Below, piece after piece: positions 9,562 through 17,006 of a stretch of 64,000 nucleotides of DNA. Origin of the DNA: Ferruginibacter sp. (GTDB lineage Bacteria > Bacteroidota > Bacteroidia > Chitinophagales > Chitinophagaceae); assembly GCA_019638485.1 (NCBI GenBank), contig JAHBTP010000002.1, forward strand, positions 248,001 to 312,000, in the 5' to 3' direction. Positions within the stretch are counted from its first letter, which is position 1; each line of letters begins with the position of its first letter. The notes beneath the pieces were generated by a model. That model worked only from the letters and a program-made list of their open reading frames with translations. It was not told the DNA's origin and made no database searches. The position numbers and the translations under genes are program-made.

Positions 9562-10479
9562 TTATAGACGCCCTAACCGAATGCCTATATTATAGGGTTG
9601 AAAGTGCATATTATTCTGAAAAATTGATTTGGGACTAAAGCTTCCATATAAGGTTATCGGGCCCATCCCCAATTCACCGATATAAGATAATTTAAATGGC
9701 TTTAAATCATAATCACCTTTATTTTTCATCTTACCACGTTCCTGACTTTTTTGTTTGTTGCGTTGGCTATATAAATAGCCTGCACTAACGCCAAGGCTTA
9801 TACTGAAATTATTTTTCTTGTTAAAGGGTCGGGTGCGGAAGTTAAACATCACCGGAACTGTTAGGTAATCAGCGGCTAATTTATTTTTGCTAAATTGAAT
9901 ACTGTCTCTATATACAAATGGCACATTCGTTTCAATACCGCCGGAATAGGGGATGATGCCATTTTCTTTAAAACTTATGTTTGATTTAAAACGATAATTA
10001 TTTAGCTCAATCCCTAATCCATATTTTAAATTAAAATAGCCCTTTCCTATTGCTAATCGCTGCATAAAGGCCCAGATATTTACATTAATACTCTTTCCAC
10101 TCCTTAGCCTGAAATCATGCTCATTAAAATCAGGTGCACCCGGGCTGTTAACCAAATAATCACCCACATCAGCGTAATCGGTTTTATCATTATAATTGCT
10201 TATCCCTAAATCAACGACCCACCAATTGGTGGTTATTTTTGACTTCTTCTTAGCATGGTTATCTTTCCTTAATGATAAGCCTAATCCACTTTTATGCCCT
10301 TCTTTATTGTCCTTAATAATAATGATATTTCCTATTCGTATCGTATCCTTTTTAGGAGGTATAATACTGTCGTTTTGTATTGAGTTTGTTGTGTCTTTTT
10401 CAAGTGTTGCAGAGTCTGTTTGTGCAATAGCACCTTTTAAGCAGCACAACAGTGCCAGTAATAATGCCTGTTTTTTCAT
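9562..10479 (-). CDS. Outer-membrane beta-barrel protein of the sigma-factor cassette
   Basis: A 305-residue secreted protein with a signal peptide (MKKQALLLALLCCLKGAIAQ), a Thr/Asp/Lys-rich linker (about 20-80) and then alternating amphipathic strands ending in an aromatic/hydrophobic terminus (NIGIRLGRL), as in Bacteroidota outer-membrane beta-barrel (PorT-like) proteins. Strand-like segments include NWWVVDLGISNYND, FNLKYGLGIELNNYRF, FSISLGVSAGYLYS and FKLSYIGELGMGPITLYGSF. It is the last gene of a three-gene minus-strand cassette, 22 bases after the anti-sigma-like gene. Its function is unknown; the context suggests that it is a target or a sensor partner of the sigma pair. Confidence 0.7.
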   Translation of the reverse strand: MKKQALLLALLCCLKGAIAQTDSATLEKDTTNSIQNDSIIPPKKDTIRIGNIIIIKDNKEGHKSGLGLSLRKDNHAKKKSKITTNWWVVDLGISNYNDKTDYADVGDYLVNSPGAPDFNEHDFRLRSGKSINVNIWAFMQRLAIGKGYFNLKYGLGIELNNYRFKSNISFKENGIIPYSGGIETNVPFVYRDSIQFSKNKLAADYLTVPVMFNFRTRPFNKKNNFSISLGVSAGYLYSQRNKQKSQERGKMKNKGDYDLKPFKLSYIGELGMGPITLYGSFSPKSIFQNNMHFQPYNIGIRLGRL

Positions 10480-10501
10480 GTTGTAAATTTGATGTGATAT
10501 G

Positions 10502-11650
10502 TTAGATATTAATCTCTAGCCCGCCTACTTTTATTCGTTTGGGAATTTTTATTTTGCTCTTTCCTTCTTCAATCTCATTCTTTACCTTTTGTATAAATCC
10601 ACCAACTTTTGATTTCGTGATTCTTTCTTCCTTAACCGCTAATACAAAATCACCGGCCTCCTCATTATTTTGAAAAGATGTTTGGTAGATATCTCTCAGA
10701 GTAATTGTGTTAATATCCTCATCTAAGGCCCTCGATGCCGTTAGTTGCATAACTGCATCTTTAATATCTTTTTGTTTAATTATAGGCTCATCAATTGTAT
10801 TTGATATTAATACGGGCTGAAAAGATGTTTCGTTACGAGGAAAGTTGTTAATATTACTCCAATTCGAATTTTGCGTATGCGTATTCTTTTCATTTGAAGA
10901 GGAATGCGGAGGGTTAAATGAGTCATCTTGGTTATTATCATTTCCCTGTGGTGTAATTAGCTTATGATTGTTTGTGCTTGTTGAAGAGGCTTGTGTTTGT
11001 GCGGCAGTTCCTAATGACGGTACAGGGTTGTTTGCTATACCGGTACCATGATTTTTGCCGGGTAAATGAGGAACAGATGGTTTCTTTATAATAGGATGTT
11101 TTAGCAGACTTTTTGAGTCTTCGGTTTTTTGGGAGGCGATAGTAATAATTTTAATTTCTTTACTTCCAAACAACTCTCTTGTTCCCCATAACAGAGCCAT
11201 TATTAAAACAGCAATAGCAACCATTTGTTTCCAATAGCTCAATAAAAAAACTGTTGATTCATGCCGGTATAATGCTTCCTTGTTGACATAAATAAGTGAA
11301 TCATCAGCTTGCAGATACGCTGCTTTTAAAAGTTCCTTTTCATGCCTTAACGCTGCATGGTTATTCAATAATTCCTGTAATGCTGTATTATCGGTTTCCT
11401 CCAGCTCCTTATCAAAATGAAGCAATAACGCCTCTTCAACGCTTTTGCCGGAAGGTAACTTCATTAAGAAGGCCTTATTCAAATTTAATGCCTCATCCTG
11501 CAAACAACTTGTTGTAATAGCATTCAACTCCGATTTAAGATTTGGATATTGATGAACAAAATCAAGAACAGCTGTACGTTCTTCAGTGTTTAATTCATTA
11601 TCGGCATAAAGCAGAAAATATGTTTCGTAATTGCTCAGATTTATTTCCAT
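10502..11650 (-). CDS. Membrane anti-sigma-like protein with a duplicated N-terminal module
   Basis: A 382-residue protein with one membrane helix (about 133-157, including KQMVAIAVLIMALLWG). The cytoplasmic N-terminus holds two copies of a ~60-residue helical module: copy 1 (about 8-50) has FLLYADNELNTEERTAV and NLKSELNAI, and copy 2 (about 71-112) has ALLLHFDKELEETDNTAL and LRHEKELLKAA. After the helix come a long Asn/Ser/Thr/Pro-rich linker (about 180-285) and a more ordered C-terminus ending KIKIPKRIKVGGLEINI. It starts 2 bases after the ECF sigma stop codon, so it is translationally linked and most likely restrains that sigma factor. No zinc-binding HxxxCxxC motif is present. The anti-sigma role is inferred from context and architecture. 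Confidence 0.6.
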   Translation of the reverse strand: MEINLSNYETYFLLYADNELNTEERTAVLDFVHQYPNLKSELNAITTSCLQDEALNLNKAFLMKLPSGKSVEEALLLHFDKELEETDNTALQELLNNHAALRHEKELLKAAYLQADDSLIYVNKEALYRHESTVFLLSYWKQMVAIAVLIMALLWGTRELFGSKEIKIITIASQKTEDSKSLLKHPIIKKPSVPHLPGKNHGTGIANNPVPSLGTAAQTQASSTSTNNHKLITPQGNDNNQDDSFNPPHSSSNEKNTHTQNSNWSNINNFPRNETSFQPVLISNTIDEPIIKQKDIKDAVMQLTASRALDEDINTITLRDIYQTSFQNNEEAGDFVLAVKEERITKSKVGGFIQKVKNEIEEGKSKIKIPKRIKVGGLEINI

Positions 11651-11652
11651 GG

Positions 11653-12147
11653 CTACAAAATATTTTTTGTGTCAACAATATAATTTCGTAGTAGTAGTCT
11701 TGCTCTATGTAAATACACCTTTACCTGACTTTCGGTAAGTCCGGTAATTTCTCCAATCTCTCGATAACTATATCCCTCGTAGTCTTTTAGCATAACAAGG
11801 CTTCGTTGTGTATCACTTAATATCAAAAGCGCCTCATTCAATGTTCTGTTTGTTATTTTTGTATCGGAATACTTCGATTCTTGGTTTTCGAGAGCTGACG
11901 ATAAGCTGACTATCTTTTTATTTCTGCGTACATGGTCAATCATTTCATGGTAGGCAATGGTAAAAAGATAACTTCTGGCTCCCGCCGGATCAACCTCACC
12001 TCTTTTTTGCCACAACTTTTCGTATGCACACTGAACCACATCTCTTGCATCTTCTACGTGCCTTAGATTCTTCATAATGAACCGAAATATACTATCTGCA
12101 TACTTATTTACACATTCATTGTATTCTTCAATCGTCATTATCTGCAA
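11653..12147 (-). CDS. ECF-family RNA polymerase sigma factor
   Basis: A 164-residue sigma-70 family protein with only regions 2 and 4. Region 2 (about 14-75) includes the core-binding segment EDARDVVQCAYEKLWQKR and the -10-recognition part AGARSYLFTIAYHEMIDHVRR. Region 4 (about 105-155) has YEGYSYREIGEITGLTESQV followed by KVYLHRARLLL, the -35 helix-turn-helix. The length is typical for ECF sigmas of Bacteroidota. It is the first gene of a cassette with a membrane anti-sigma-like protein and an OM barrel. The start may be the first ATG (12147) or the fourth codon ATG (12138). The regulon is unknown; autoregulation is usual for the class. Confidence 0.92.
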   Translation of the reverse strand: MQIMTIEEYNECVNKYADSIFRFIMKNLRHVEDARDVVQCAYEKLWQKRGEVDPAGARSYLFTIAYHEMIDHVRRNKKIVSLSSALENQESKYSDTKITNRTLNEALLILSDTQRSLVMLKDYEGYSYREIGEITGLTESQVKVYLHRARLLLRNYIVDTKNIL

Positions 12148-12387
12148 TTGGTTTTCGGTGGCCTTACTAATACGTTTATCACAAACAAAAGGTTACAATT
12201 TATAGCTACTTTTTTTTGGAAAAAGGGTTTTAAATAGCGTATGAAGTGTATAAACTAAGAAAGGATTAATTTTTTACATAGTTTCTTCGGTCGAAAATAC
12301 AACCGGGTATTTAATAACAAATCTCATCTGTGTTAAAAAAAATGAAGTATAATGTATTCTTTTTAGTTTAAATTAAGCCACAGTGTT

Positions 12388-12395
12388 TAGCTTTG
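12388..12395 (+). promoter_or_regulatory. -7 promoter box of kbl
   Basis: TAGCTTTG fits TAnnTTTG exactly and lies 17 bases before the ATG at 12413. It overlaps the possible upstream GTG start at 12383, which argues against that start. Confidence 0.5.
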
Positions 12396-12412
12396 TTGTA
12401 AAAGCAAAGAGT

Positions 12413-13600
12413 ATGAATGAAAACTTTATCACCCGTCTTTCGGGGGAATTAGATGAAATTAAACAATCGGGATTATTTAAAAATGAAAGAATTATAACCA
12501 GCGAGCAGGGTGCAGAGATTACGGTAAATGGTAAAACGGTTCTTAATTTTTGTGCAAATAATTATCTTGGGCTTTCCTCTCATCCTAAAGTAATTGAAGC
12601 GGCAAAGAAGGCTATTGACCATCGCGGATACGGGATGAGTAGTGTTCGGTTTATTTGCGGGACACAAGATATTCATAAAGAGCTGGAGCAAAAAATAGCT
12701 AAGTTTTTAGGTACTGAGGATACTATTTTATATGCTGCAGCATTTGATGCCAATGGTGGTGTATTTGAACCTCTTTTTAATGAGCAGGATGCTATTATCA
12801 GTGATGCCTTAAATCATGCATCCATAATTGATGGTGTTAGATTATGTAAAGCACAACGCTTTAGGTATGAGCACAATAATATGGAAGATTTGGAGAGTAA
12901 ATTGAAAGAAGCATCGTCTCTTCGTTCACGCATTATTGTTACTGATGGATCATTCAGTATGGATGGAACCATTGCTCAGTTAGATAAAATTTGTGATTTG
13001 GCTGATCGGTATGATGCCATTGTAATGATAGATGAATGTCATTCTTCCGGATTTTTAGGAAAAACAGGGCGAGGCACTCACGAGTACCGCAATGTAATGG
13101 GTAGAATAGATATCATTACCGGTACATTAGGAAAAGCTTTAGGTGGAGCCAGTGGCGGTTTTACATCAGGTAGAAAGGAAATTGTTGAAATGTTACGTCA
13201 GCGCAGCCGGCCTTATCTGTTTAGTAACACAGTTGCTCCAAGTATTGTTGGTGCATCTATTGCCGTTTTTGATATGTTAAGCGAAACCACCGAACTTAGA
13301 GATAAACTAGAGCGTAATACACGTCAGTTTAGAGATGAGATGACAAAGGCGGGATTTGATATTAAACCCGGAGACCATCCTATTGTTCCCATTATGTTAT
13401 ATGATGCAGTAGTTGCACAGCAGTTTGCATCAAAATTGTTAGATGAGGGAATCTATGTAATTGGTTTCTTTTTTCCTGTGGTGGCTAAAGGCCAGGCTCG
13501 TATTAGGGTTCAGTTAAGTGCAGCCCATGAACCACACCATATTGAAAAGGCTATTTTGGCTTTTTCCAAGGTGGGAAAAGAATTAGGTGTGATAAAATAA
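12413..13600 (+). CDS. kbl: Glycine C-acetyltransferase (2-amino-3-ketobutyrate CoA ligase)
   Basis: A pyridoxal-phosphate enzyme of the alpha-oxoamine synthase family. It joins glycine and acetyl-CoA to 2-amino-3-ketobutyrate, or runs in reverse as the second step of threonine breakdown. The start at 12413 gives 395 residues, the usual size. Seen motifs: NFCANNYLGLSSHP near 45-58, SVRFICGTQDIHKELE (77-92), the cofactor-binding DECHSSGFLGKTGRG (207-221, with Asp207 and His210), and the Schiff-base lysine in TGTLGKALGGASGG (Lys241). It is followed 8 bases later by the lutB-like gene. Threonine dehydrogenase is not in the window. 8-amino-7-oxononanoate synthase is the closest alternative, but the GTLGKALGG..GG signature and length favour Kbl. 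Confidence 0.9.
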   Translation: MNENFITRLSGELDEIKQSGLFKNERIITSEQGAEITVNGKTVLNFCANNYLGLSSHPKVIEAAKKAIDHRGYGMSSVRFICGTQDIHKELEQKIAKFLGTEDTILYAAAFDANGGVFEPLFNEQDAIISDALNHASIIDGVRLCKAQRFRYEHNNMEDLESKLKEASSLRSRIIVTDGSFSMDGTIAQLDKICDLADRYDAIVMIDECHSSGFLGKTGRGTHEYRNVMGRIDIITGTLGKALGGASGGFTSGRKEIVEMLRQRSRPYLFSNTVAPSIVGASIAVFDMLSETTELRDKLERNTRQFRDEMTKAGFDIKPGDHPIVPIMLYDAVVAQQFASKLLDEGIYVIGFFFPVVAKGQARIRVQLSAAHEPHHIEKAILAFSKVGKELGVIK

Positions 13601-13608
13601 TTTGAATT

Positions 13609-14991
13609 ATGTTAGAAAAAGCCTCTTTATTTTTAACCAATAGCGCAGCAAAAGCCGCTGATCTTGAGCATAGACGAAAAATAAATTTTAATATCAGTAA
13701 GTATAATGCTGCTGTACCTAAAGGGAAAGCACAGTTTTATGATATTGAAAATGTGAAAGAGCTGGCTAAGAATCTTAAATGGAAGGCTATTGAATCTCTT
13801 GATAAGAACCTGCTGAATTTTGAGAAAAAGATTACAGCTCGCGGTGCCACAGTAATTTGGGCTGAAAATGCAGAAGAGGTTACTACAGCTGTTTTGAATA
13901 TTTGTAAAAACCGAAATTGTAAAACTGTAGTGAAAAGCAAAAGCATGGTTACAGAGGAGGTTGAACTTAATCATGTACTTGAAGCAAATGGAATTGAAAG
14001 TATTGAAACAGATCTTGGTGAATATATTCAGCAGCTTGATGGTGAGCCACCCTATCATATCGTAACTCCGGCAATGCACAAAAGCAAGGAAGATGTAGCT
14101 AAACTGTTTGCTGAAAAATTAGGAACAGACCCTGCACTTACTCCACCTGAACTAACACAGGTTGCCAGAAAAATACTCAGAGAAAAATATACACAAGCAG
14201 AAGTAGGGATTACAGGGGCTAATTTTATTATTGGTGATATTGGTGCTGTAGCGGTTACAGAGAATGAAGGTAATGCAAGGTTAAGTTGTGCCTTTCCCAA
14301 AACGCATATTGTAATTGTGGGTATCGAAAAAATGATTCCTTCCATCCACGACCTTGCCCTGTTTTGGCCATTACTAAGTACCTATGGTACCGGACAAACA
14401 GTAACTGTTTACAATACAATTATATCTGGCCCACGTCAGGCTGGAGAAACAGATGGCCCTGAGGAAATGTTTGTTATTTTAATGGATAATGGTAGAACCC
14501 ATATTTTGGCAGATACAGTTCAACGTGAAAGTCTGTACTGTATTAGATGTGGTGCATGCCTGAATGTTTGTCCGGTATATAAAAATATCGGTGGCCATAC
14601 TTATGACACTACTTACAGCGGACCCATTGGGAGTGTTATTACTCCTAATATGAAAGACATGGGAACCTATAAACATCTGAGCTATGCTTCTACTTTGTGT
14701 GGTGCCTGCACAGAGGTTTGTCCGATGAATATTCGAATTCATGAACTGCTTATAGATAACCGAAAAAAATCTACAGAACAGGGGCTTGCTCCAATTACCG
14801 AAAGAGCCGCTTGGAGGATATGGCGTATTGCAAGTTTGAAGCGAGGTATAATGAATATTGGATCAGGAAAGCTGAAAAATAAAGTTGTAAACTCTATGTT
14901 CACAAGCTGGAAAGAGAATAGATCAGACCTTCAATTTAGTGATAAAAGTTTTAATCAGATGTGGAAGGAAAGGATGAAGAAAGGATCTTAG
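13609..14991 (+). CDS. lutB: LutB-type iron-sulfur protein (LUD domain plus ferredoxin domain)
   Basis: LutB is the iron-sulfur subunit of the LutABC L-lactate oxidising complex. Residues about 65-300 form the LUD domain (VIWAENAEEVTTAVLNICK; ANFIIGDIGAVAVTENEGN). A two-cluster ferredoxin segment follows with CIRCGACLNVCP (Cys 311, 314, 317, 321) and CGACTEVCP (Cys 364, 367, 371). The final ~80 residues are the LutB tail. The length of 460 fits. It is 8 bases behind kbl, presumably co-transcribed. A separate LUD-only protein (LutC-like) lies 17 kb away in the ftsH operon, and no LutA (CCG-domain) gene is in the window, so the usual lutABC order is broken up here. Confidence 0.85.
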   Translation: MLEKASLFLTNSAAKAADLEHRRKINFNISKYNAAVPKGKAQFYDIENVKELAKNLKWKAIESLDKNLLNFEKKITARGATVIWAENAEEVTTAVLNICKNRNCKTVVKSKSMVTEEVELNHVLEANGIESIETDLGEYIQQLDGEPPYHIVTPAMHKSKEDVAKLFAEKLGTDPALTPPELTQVARKILREKYTQAEVGITGANFIIGDIGAVAVTENEGNARLSCAFPKTHIVIVGIEKMIPSIHDLALFWPLLSTYGTGQTVTVYNTIISGPRQAGETDGPEEMFVILMDNGRTHILADTVQRESLYCIRCGACLNVCPVYKNIGGHTYDTTYSGPIGSVITPNMKDMGTYKHLSYASTLCGACTEVCPMNIRIHELLIDNRKKSTEQGLAPITERAAWRIWRIASLKRGIMNIGSGKLKNKVVNSMFTSWKENRSDLQFSDKSFNQMWKERMKKGS

Positions 14992-15022
14992 CAAGGGAGA
15001 ATAAATAATGTGAAGATACAAC

Positions 15023-15196
15023 GTGAGAACAGCAGCCTTCCTATTCTTAGAGATATGGAGTTGGACAGCTAGAGAAAACTCAAAAGTTTTAGAATTGATT
15101 TATAACCGATTTTATGAAAAAGAGAGGTTTGATATTGTGCGTACACTTTTGCTAAAACAAATGAATTTAGCCCAAAATATTTTACTCTATTTTTAA
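15023..15196 (+). CDS. Possible small ORF, 57 residues, unknown
   Basis: A GTG-initiated frame whose translation begins MRTAAFLFLEIWSWTA and continues with a helical, charged stretch including KVLELIYNRFYEKERFDIVR, ending in LLYF. The composition is protein-like (balanced Glu/Lys/Arg, aromatic residues) and unlike the Lys/Ile/Asn-heavy translations of random AT-rich DNA. It may be a real small gene or the N-terminal remnant of a decayed one. I recognise no family, and no clear promoter precedes it. Confidence 0.25.
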   Translation: MRTAAFLFLEIWSWTARENSKVLELIYNRFYEKERFDIVRTLLLKQMNLAQNILLYF

Positions 15197-15740
15197 AAAG
15201 TAAAAATCCCAAATCAAAATAAGTGCGTTTTTAACTCTTACGGAAGAATTGAGTATATAGCCACTTTGCCCTAAGAGGTAGAATCGGAATTGAAGAAAGA
15301 ATAGAATATAAGGACGGAAAGTCAAATCTCCAATCATACATTACACCCCCTTAAGATAAAGGTTTTTATAAACGATAATCACACTAGACATTACTTACCT
15401 ACCTCGTACATTATTTACTGTAACAACTAACGGCGGCTTACTGATTTTTCCATGGATTATTAAGCTCTCATATAGGGCTCGAAATGTTCGGTCTGTTTAC
15501 TTCTCATTTGCAACAGCCATATCTTGCCTAATACAAAAACACGTACGTTGTTTAGATGATGAACAAGAATTTGTCAATAGGCAAACAAAAAGCCAATAAG
15601 GTTGTCCCCAAAATAAATTGAATACAAGTCAATTTTCACTAAATCCTTTTCGCAGTTATTAGCCATCTCTCATCGATATTATAGATTTCTATCCTAAACG
15701 TAGAATAATAGTGATAAATTATCATGTGGATAATATGCTA

Positions 15741-15770
15741 TATATTGGTGACTTATAATCACCATATCGA
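15741..15770 (+). repeat. Hairpin in AT-rich DNA upstream of the zinc-ribbon gene
   Basis: TGGTGA (15746-15751) pairs with TCACCA (15759-15764) around a 7-base loop, with TATAT/ATATA flanks that lengthen it imperfectly. There is no run of T after it, so it is not a classical terminator. Its role is unknown. Confidence 0.35.
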
Positions 15771-15928
15771 TATATATTTTTTGATTTATAATTAATAGGC
15801 ATTAAATTTAATTATCATTTATTAAAATAATTATTTAATAATAATGGAAGCCAGCATCCAATTTTAAAAGCGGGGCGAAACCGAAAAGCCTTATGAGTAG
15901 GGAGATTTCAAACATTAAAATGCTAAAT

Positions 15929-16606
15929 ATGTACTGTAAAAATTGTGGTAACGAGGTTCACGAAAAGGCGGTGGCCTGTCCAAAATGTGGTGTAAATCCA
16001 CGCTCAGAAAAAAAGTTTTGCCAATCATGCGGGAGTGAAACAAATCCAAATCAAGTTATTTGCACTAAATGTGGTGTATCGCTGGCAAGTCAAGGATTCT
16101 CCTTTAACACGTCTGATTTGCAGAGCAGCTTGCAAAAGATTGATATTAATGATTTCGCTAAAAACAAAAGCAACATTTTTGCTTTAATCGCACTTATTGG
16201 ATGTTTCTTGCCTTGGTTAAAGGTAGATCTCTTTATGGTGTCACAAAGTTTTTCAGGGTTTGGATTATCTAAATTAGCAGACTTTGCTCCCAATACAATT
16301 CTCGTTTCTTTCTTATTGTATTTATTTCCTATTTGCCTGATAGGATTTATTATTTCCGATTTTGTTCCTCAAATTAGCAAATACAAACGTTACTTTTTAA
16401 TTGGCTCCCTGCTGCTAATTATCTATGCGGGTATAGGGTTGTATATGGCAGCTAACCCGTCAATCCCCGAAACTTCTAAGGATGACTTTGGTGGGATGAT
16501 GTCATCAGCCCGAAAAATGGCAAATGATGCTATATCAGTGGGATGGGGATATTATGTATCCTTGATTACAACAATTGCAAGCTTTATATTCGGAAGGAAA
16601 AAATAA
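15929..16606 (+). CDS. Double zinc-ribbon membrane protein of unknown function
   Basis: From the ATG at 15929 the protein starts MYCKNCGNEVHEKAVACPKC, a zinc ribbon of the CxxC...CxxC type, directly followed by a second (CQSCGSETNPNQVICTKCG). A linker (about 65-85) leads to hydrophobic segments consistent with four membrane helices: near 87-105, 125-150, 155-180 and the C-terminus (YYVSLITTIASFIFG). The ribbons would lie in the cytoplasm. Such zinc-ribbon proteins are common, poorly characterised and often accessory. In-frame ATGs at 15893 and 15920 would add 12 or 3 residues; the start at 15929 gives the usual MxCxxCG opening. It stands alone with ~900 bases before it and 400 after it, in the most gene-poor part of the window. 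Confidence 0.65.
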   Translation: MYCKNCGNEVHEKAVACPKCGVNPRSEKKFCQSCGSETNPNQVICTKCGVSLASQGFSFNTSDLQSSLQKIDINDFAKNKSNIFALIALIGCFLPWLKVDLFMVSQSFSGFGLSKLADFAPNTILVSFLLYLFPICLIGFIISDFVPQISKYKRYFLIGSLLLIIYAGIGLYMAANPSIPETSKDDFGGMMSSARKMANDAISVGWGYYVSLITTIASFIFGRKK

Positions 16607-16682
16607 ATACAAACAGTTGTACAATTCTCATTTTAACTAAATCGCAATTATTTTTTCGTTAGCGTGATGTGATTTAGATAAG

Positions 16683-16724
16683 ATTCTCTATCCGGCTATC
16701 TCGAAAGACTGCCGGATAGGGAAT
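16683..16724 (+). terminator. Strong hairpin, possible terminator without a T run
   Basis: A 14-bp stem with one G-T pair joins 16683-16696 (core CTATCCGGC) to 16711-16724 (core GCCGGATAG). The 14-base loop can itself form a 3-bp stem TCT/AGA around CGAA. It lies 76 bases after the zinc-ribbon gene. The base after the stem is not a T run, so it may be a transcript-stabilising or REP-like element instead. Confidence 0.45.
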
Positions 16725-16991
16725 TTACAATATGGTTTGTTGTTTACCTCCTCTAAACAAATATTAGCAAATTAAATTCCTTCGGAGCAAATTCTCATAC
16801 AGCAATAAACCCCTTTGATGATTGCACAAAACCTTAAAATATATTTTTAAAAAATTCAAAGAAACCAAGGCCCTTAAAGTTTATTTAACTATAGCTGCAA
16901 TTTTCGCCTAAAATGGACCTATCCTCTATATAAAATTCAATAAATCACTACTACCTCAATACCATTATAATATTAATCCGTATTTCTTTTC

Positions 16992-16999
16992 TATATTTA
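16992..16999 (+). promoter_or_regulatory. Possible -7 promoter box of the deacetylase-like gene
   Basis: TATATTTA matches 7 of 8 positions of TAnnTTTG and ends 7 bases before the ATG at 17007, which would leave almost no 5' leader. Confidence 0.35.
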
Positions 17000-17006
17000 G
17001 TTCACG

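Larger units (their letters stand above)
14992..15892 (+). other. 900-base gene-poor stretch with decayed-looking coding fragments
   Basis: No long ORF runs here, but plus-strand fragments read like protein. One is a 57-codon GTG frame at 15023-15196. A second is a 35-codon open stretch near 15253-15356 in another frame (GRIGIEERIEYKDGKSNL within it). A third is a ~75-codon stop-free stretch ending near 15599 with no ATG, GTG or TTG start (contains FPWIIKLSYRARNVRSVYFS). The different frames and interrupting stops would fit an eroded gene; chance in AT-rich DNA is not excluded. From about 15700 to 15850 the sequence is very AT-rich and carries a hairpin (15741-15770). No transposase signature or terminal repeats were found. 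Confidence 0.35.
16607..17006 (+). other. 400-base intergenic region
   Basis: AT-rich and without any coding-like frame on either strand that I can support. It contains one strong hairpin (16683-16724) and, at its right end, a weak -7-like box before the deacetylase gene. Confidence 0.6.

Noticed and set aside
13633..14345. Minus-strand ORFs over lutB
   Set aside because: They are antisense to the LUD domain and have Cys/Phe/Ile-rich translations with no family features.
15741..15770. Phage attachment site or mobile-element end
   Set aside because: No matching copy, integrase, transposase or target duplication is visible nearby.
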